Shown here piece by piece: positions 60,286 through 64,000 of a stretch of 64,000 bases of DNA; the first letter of the stretch is position 1; each line of letters opens with the position of its first letter. The notes under the pieces are model-generated. The model was not told the origin of the DNA and did no database searches. It worked only from the letters and a program-made list of their open reading frames with translations. The DNA is from Tersicoccus phoenicis (GTDB lineage Bacteria > Actinomycetota > Actinomycetes > Actinomycetales > Micrococcaceae). Location of the stretch: positions 124,001 through 188,000 of the forward strand of contig NZ_MRDE01000016.1 in NCBI RefSeq assembly GCF_001968835.1, in the 5' to 3' direction. Both the position numbers and the translations under genes were made by a program.

Positions 60286-61638
60286 ATGCAGGTCACCACC
60301 ATCGAGACCCCGCAACTCGGGGACCGCAGCTACCTCGTCCACGACGGCACCACCGCCATCGTGATCGACGCCCAACGCGACATCGACCGGGTCGAGGCCG
60401 CGGCGGCCGCCGCCGGCGTCACCGTCACCCACGTCGCCGAGACCCACATCCACAACGACTACCTCACCGGCGGCCTGGCGTACGCCCGCAAGCACGACGT
60501 CGTCTACCTGGTCAACGCCGCCGACGACGTCGCCTTCGAGCGCACGCCGATCGCCGACGGCGAGACCGTGCGGGTGGGTGAACTGAACGTCAAGGCGGTG
60601 GCGACACCCGGGCACACACATCACCACCTGTCCTACGTGATCACCCACGGCGAGGAGCAGGCGGTGTTCTCCGGCGGCGGCGTCCTGTACGGCTCCGTGG
60701 GCCGGACCGACCTGGTCGGTGAGGAGCACACGGAGGGCCTGACCCACGACCAGTACGCCTCGGCCCGCCGCCTCGCGCAGGAGGCCGCCCAGGACGCCGC
60801 GCTCTACCCGACGCACGGCTTCGGCTCGTTCTGCTCGTCGGGCCCCGCCACGGGTGCCTCGGAGTCCACCCTCGGTGAGCAGATCGCGAGCAACCACGTC
60901 TACACCGATCAGGACGAGGAGCACTTCGTCCGCGAGCTGATCGCCAACCTCACCGCCTACCCCAGCTACTACGTGCACATGAGCCCGGGCAACACGGCCG
61001 GGCCGACCGAGCCGGAGCTGACGGTGCCCGATTCCCTGGACCCTGCCGAGCTGAGGGCCCGGCTGGACCGCGGCGAGTGGGTGGTGGACCTGCGGGAGCG
61101 CGTGGCCTACGCGGCCGACCACCTGACCGGCACGGTCAGCTTCGAGTACGGGAACGGTTCCAGCTTCACCACGTTCCTGGGCTGGGTGTTCCCGTACGAC
61201 CGGCAGCTGACCCTGGTCGGCTCCCGTGCCGACGTCGAGAACGCCATCCGCGACCTGTCCCGCATCGGGATCGACTCCCCCGACGCGGCCCTCGGCGAGG
61301 ACCCGCGACAGCTGGCGCCGGGCGCCGGCGTGTCGTCCTACCCGCGGGTGGATTGGCAGGGCTTGATCAGCCAACGCCCAGCACACGATGCCATCCTTGA
61401 CGTGCGGCGCGACGAGGAGTACGCCGCCTCCCATCTCGAGGGCGCGGTTCACATCCCGTTGCACGAACTGGTCGACCGGATGGGCGAGGTTCCCGAAGGC
61501 CGCGTCTGGGTTCACTGCGGTTCCGGGTACCGGGCCGGGGTGGCGGCATCGTTGCTCCAGCGGGCCGGGAAAGACCCGGTTCACATCGACGCGGCGTTCG
61601 CTGATGCGAAGGCCGCCGGGCTGCCGATGGCCGACTGA
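60286..61638 (+). CDS. Persulfide dioxygenase-rhodanese fusion (CstB-like)
   Basis: Oxidises low-molecular-weight persulfides to sulfite, 450 residues. The metallo-beta-lactamase fold holds the non-haem iron: THIHNDYLTGG near residue 61, TPGHTHHHLSYV near residue 109 and the YPTHGFGSFCSSGPAT segment near residue 170. Two rhodanese domains follow. The first (about 260-345) has LVGSRADV where the active Cys would be, so it is inactive. The second (about 355-450) keeps the Cys in VWVHCGSGYRAGVA. ATG 60286 has AAGGAGG upstream. This is the effector gene of the sulfide/persulfide operon. Confidence 0.92.
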   Translation: MQVTTIETPQLGDRSYLVHDGTTAIVIDAQRDIDRVEAAAAAAGVTVTHVAETHIHNDYLTGGLAYARKHDVVYLVNAADDVAFERTPIADGETVRVGELNVKAVATPGHTHHHLSYVITHGEEQAVFSGGGVLYGSVGRTDLVGEEHTEGLTHDQYASARRLAQEAAQDAALYPTHGFGSFCSSGPATGASESTLGEQIASNHVYTDQDEEHFVRELIANLTAYPSYYVHMSPGNTAGPTEPELTVPDSLDPAELRARLDRGEWVVDLRERVAYAADHLTGTVSFEYGNGSSFTTFLGWVFPYDRQLTLVGSRADVENAIRDLSRIGIDSPDAALGEDPRQLAPGAGVSSYPRVDWQGLISQRPAHDAILDVRRDEEYAASHLEGAVHIPLHELVDRMGEVPEGRVWVHCGSGYRAGVAASLLQRAGKDPVHIDAAFADAKAAGLPMAD

Positions 61639-61675
61639 CGTCGGTCCGTCGGGCAGTTCCCCGAACCAGTCGGGG

Positions 61676-61804
61676 CGGGTTCCCCCACCCGTTCCGACTG
61701 CCACCGTGTCGGGCAGGTATCCCCCACCTGTCCCGGCCCCCGGTCGGAACCGGTGACCCCCACGTGTTCCGACCACCGCCGGGTGTGTCCCCCAGCATCC
61801 CCGG
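61676..61804. repeat. Array of four short hairpins with a common CCCCCA loop
   Basis: Elements at 61676-61691, 61711-61734, 61742-61774 and 61779-61804 each have a different GC stem, but each loop contains CCCCCA. Stems are 5 to 9 bp; the third is GGTCGGAAC/GTTCCGACC. They fill most of the gap after the persulfide dioxygenase gene. Function is unknown. Confidence 0.6.
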
Positions 61805-61805
61805 C

Positions 61806-61839
61806 GCGCCGGGGCGGGTCTGAGACCCCGCCCCGGCGC
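61806..61839. terminator. Bidirectional terminator hairpin (13-bp stem)
   Basis: Arms GCGCCGGGGCGGG (61806-61818) and its exact complement (61827-61839) around an 8-base loop, between the convergent persulfide dioxygenase and amidohydrolase genes. Confidence 0.8.
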
Positions 61840-61867
61840 CTCACTCTTCTCCTGCTTCCGAGGTATC

Positions 61868-63034
61868 TCAGCTCGTGGGCGTGGCGTACCGGTAGACCCG
61901 CTCCCCGCCGATGTACACCTGTTCGGCCCGGGAGTACAGATCGAGCGGGTCCCCGGACCAGAGCACCAGGTCGGCGTCCTTGCCCGGCGCCAGGGAGCCG
62001 AGCCGGTCGTCGACGCCGAGCACCCGGGCCGGGTGCAGCGTGATGGCCCGGAGCGCCGTCGCCGGGTCCAGCCCCTCCTTGACCGCGAGCGAGGCCTGGT
62101 GGACGAGGAAGTTGATCGGCACCACCGGGTGATCGGTGATGATGGAGATCTCCACGCCCGCCGCGGCCAGCAGGCCCGGGTTGCGCAGCGACCGGTTCCG
62201 CAGTTCGACCTTGGAGCGGGAGGTCATCAGCGGGCCGATCAGCACCGGGATGCCCCGCTCGGCGAGCAGGTCGGCCACCAGGTGGGCCTCGGTGCCGTGG
62301 TCGATCACGAGCCGGTAGCCGAACTCGTCGGCGATCCGCACGGCGGTCGCGATGTCGTCCGCCCGGTGACAGTGCTGCCGCCACGGGATCTCTCGGTCGA
62401 GGACCATCGTCAGCGCCTCGAGTTTGAGGTCCCGGCCGGCGAAGGCCTCCCCCGCCGCGTCCCGGGTGGAGCGGTAGTTGGCCGCGTCCACGAACGCCTG
62501 CCGGATCACCGCGGCGACCCCGAGCCGCGTGCTCGGCATCTTCTTCTGCTCGCCCCACACGCGCTTCGGGTTCTCCCCGAGCGCCGACTTCAGGCCCGAC
62601 GGCGACTTGAGCACCATGGCGTCGACCGTGTGGCCGGCGGTGTGGATGGCGACCGCGAGGCCCCCGATCGGGTTGCCCGAGCCGGGGTTGACGTTGACCG
62701 TCGTCACGCCGCCGGCCAGGGCGTCGCCGAAGCCGAGGTCCGCCGGGTTGATCGCGTCGATCGCCCGGACCTGCGCGGCCACCGGATCGGTCATCTCGTT
62801 GGTGTCGTCACCGGCCCAGCCCTCCGCCTCCTCGTGCGTGCCCAGGTGCACGTGCGCGTCGACGAAGCCGGGCAGGATCCACTTCCCCGTCGCGTCGACG
62901 ACGTCGGCGTCCGCGGGGGCCTGGACGTTCGGGCCGAGCTCGGTGATGGTGCCGTCGGTGACCAGGACGGTGCCGTCGAAGGGATCGCCGTCGACGGGGA
63001 CGACGTGGGCATGGGTGAACACAGTGGTTGACAT
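61868..63034 (-). CDS. Amidohydrolase (imidazolonepropionase-like)
   Basis: Metal-dependent hydrolase of 388 residues. The first metal motif is GFVDAHVHLGTHEE near residue 58 (HxH). Later ligands are His in RQHCHRADDIATA near residue 222, His in LVIDHGTEAHL near residue 243 and Asp in ISIITDHPVVP near residue 295. The composite N- and C-terminal beta-sandwich (LVTDGTITELGP; GSLAPGKDADLVLW) is typical. Other family members act on cyclic amides, aryl amides or dipeptides; substrate is open. ATG 63034 is chosen since the sandwich strand begins at once. Confidence 0.9.
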   Translation of the reverse strand: MSTTVFTHAHVVPVDGDPFDGTVLVTDGTITELGPNVQAPADADVVDATGKWILPGFVDAHVHLGTHEEAEGWAGDDTNEMTDPVAAQVRAIDAINPADLGFGDALAGGVTTVNVNPGSGNPIGGLAVAIHTAGHTVDAMVLKSPSGLKSALGENPKRVWGEQKKMPSTRLGVAAVIRQAFVDAANYRSTRDAAGEAFAGRDLKLEALTMVLDREIPWRQHCHRADDIATAVRIADEFGYRLVIDHGTEAHLVADLLAERGIPVLIGPLMTSRSKVELRNRSLRNPGLLAAAGVEISIITDHPVVPINFLVHQASLAVKEGLDPATALRAITLHPARVLGVDDRLGSLAPGKDADLVLWSGDPLDLYSRAEQVYIGGERVYRYATPTS

Positions 63035-63105
63035 GGGTTCCACCGTAGAGCGACGCACGTCACGGTGGGAGTGTCCACGCCGTCGTCGTCGGGACGGGTC
63101 CAGGG

Positions 63106-63990
63106 TTACTGCGGGCGAGGCCCACGAACGTCCTGCTCGTTGAGGCCACGAGGTACAGCAGTGAGGTACTCACCCAGTGCGCGCTTGTACACGTGCGGAC
63201 CGGCGCCGTCAGCCGAGACTGTAAGTTCGAGAGTCTCGAACACCGAGGCAGCGTCTGACGTGAAGAAGTGGACGGCGTTCTCGTTGCATCGCGAGTGACG
63301 CTCGTTCTCGTTGTACAGACTCTCGATAGCTGCGCGTGGAGTGAAGCGTCCCCCACGAGGGTCGCGGCCCTCAGCGGCGGCCTGTCTGCCTCGTGCCCAG
63401 CGAAGGTAAGCGCGGTCCAGTGCGATGTCCCGGGGGACCTCCACGTCTATGACACGCACGTCGTGGTAGTCGTGGAGGCCGAGTCGCTTGAGATTTTCCT
63501 CCACGGTCCCGGGCCATGACAACGTTCCCACGATCACGACATTCTCGCCGGCCTCGATGGAACGTTCGGCCATGCGGTCTGCGAGTCTCGCGCTTTCCAC
63601 ATGGACGAGAGTGGACAGCTCGTTGAGCCGGACCGGAAACCCGTCCACCAGAACTGTGTCCAGCGCGACCGAGAACCGTCCGTCGACCCTGCCGTCCTCG
63701 AGCAGCCTGACTTTGATGTCATCCGCATCAATGACCCGCCACCCATCGAGCACCAGCCCAGCAACAGCTGTCGACTTTCCGGCGCCCGGTGGGCCAGCCG
63801 TGAGGACGACCGATCGACCCTCTCGCGCTACATCGCTCTGGTCCGCCTCGAACAATTCGTCAAGCAGGCATCTCTGGTAGCGCAATCGTTCTGGTTTCAC
63901 CGGTGAGGTCCATGACTGCGTGGCAAGAGTGGACGACCATGCCCCGCGGAGGCCTACGAGGGTCTCGAGCTGATCCGCGACCCTCCCCAT
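63106..63990 (-). CDS. Zeta-toxin-like P-loop kinase
   Basis: A 294-residue protein of the zeta toxin/UDP-N-acetylglucosamine kinase type. It has a Walker A motif AGPPGAGKSTAVAG near residue 67, the acidic DADDIK near residue 91 and a distal basic region (DRAYLRWARGRQAA near 195). Zeta toxins phosphorylate a peptidoglycan precursor and block wall synthesis; P-loop genes of this look can also be non-toxic. The start ATG 63990 is ten bases from the window edge and no ribosome site is seen, so a start further upstream is possible. A cognate antitoxin, if any, would lie outside. GC is lower than neighbours. Confidence 0.78.
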   Translation of the reverse strand: MGRVADQLETLVGLRGAWSSTLATQSWTSPVKPERLRYQRCLLDELFEADQSDVAREGRSVVLTAGPPGAGKSTAVAGLVLDGWRVIDADDIKVRLLEDGRVDGRFSVALDTVLVDGFPVRLNELSTLVHVESARLADRMAERSIEAGENVVIVGTLSWPGTVEENLKRLGLHDYHDVRVIDVEVPRDIALDRAYLRWARGRQAAAEGRDPRGGRFTPRAAIESLYNENERHSRCNENAVHFFTSDAASVFETLELTVSADGAGPHVYKRALGEYLTAVPRGLNEQDVRGPRPQ

Positions 63991-64000
63991 GATCGCGTGT

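Noticed and set aside
59284-61776. 830-codon minus-strand frame opposite the sulfur operon
   Set aside because: Low-complexity Gly/Arg/Asp/Gln-rich translation with no domain; the plus strand holds TauE and persulfide dioxygenase with full motifs.

Overview
The window is high-GC, gene-dense DNA with strong coding bias and Shine-Dalgarno boxes of the AGGAGG type. Together with an ECF sigma factor/RskA-like anti-sigma pair, a branched-chain 2-oxoacid dehydrogenase operon, a long MalQ and a WXG100-like small protein, this points to an actinomycete (Actinomycetota). No rRNA, tRNA, CRISPR array, prophage or insertion sequence was found. Family calls come from reading the proteins, not from database searches.

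Layout. (1) 1-14.8 kb: organic-acid and purine catabolism. A truncated lactate permease with an LldR-like operator and a DUF2332 gene come first. A minus-strand urate operon follows (OHCU decarboxylase, HIU hydrolase, uricase, NCS2 permease). After a LysR/TDT-transporter pair and an SDR comes a plus-strand set of malic enzyme, malate synthase, a DUF6986 HpcH/HpaI-like lyase and ureidoglycine aminohydrolase. The logic is urate to allantoin to glyoxylate to malate to pyruvate; allantoinase and allantoicase are not in the window. (2) 14.9-20 kb: housekeeping and stress genes (Bcp peroxiredoxin, membrane protein, SGNH hydrolase, SDR, MarR, ECM4-like reductase), plus an unusually perfect 24-bp-stem inverted repeat.

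(3) 20-39.4 kb: the most interesting part. It is a catabolic island of alanine dehydrogenase, a creatinase/ectoine-hydrolase-like M24 protein, two class I/II aminotransferases, an M20 hydrolase, an MHS-family importer, an amidase, a GntR/FCD regulator, an SSADH-like aldehyde dehydrogenase, a 1008-residue FAD/Fe-S oxidoreductase, a class III aminotransferase, a D-2-hydroxyacid dehydrogenase, DUF3830 and two Asp/Glu-racemase-family proteins. Every intergenic promoter region in the island carries a palindrome of the form ATTGT-NN-ACAAT (seven sites). I infer one regulon controlled by the GntR protein encoded in its middle. The substrate is unknown; the gene set partly resembles ectoine degradation but lacks several of its markers and adds others.

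(4) 39.5-53.6 kb: anti-sigma/sigma pair, MalQ, a DUF2236 oxygenase-like gene, the bkdABC-type operon, a HisC-like aminotransferase, a holin-like membrane protein, an AbiE toxin-antitoxin pair whose toxin has a single-base frameshift, and formate-tetrahydrofolate ligase. (5) 53.7-64 kb: a Ser-hydrolase with repeat tail and its WXG-like partner, an HTH/alcohol dehydrogenase divergent pair, a persulfide-detoxification operon under a CstR-type repressor (rhodanese, TauE, persulfide dioxygenase-rhodanese), an amidohydrolase, and a zeta-toxin-like kinase at the right edge. Several strong hairpins mark gene ends.
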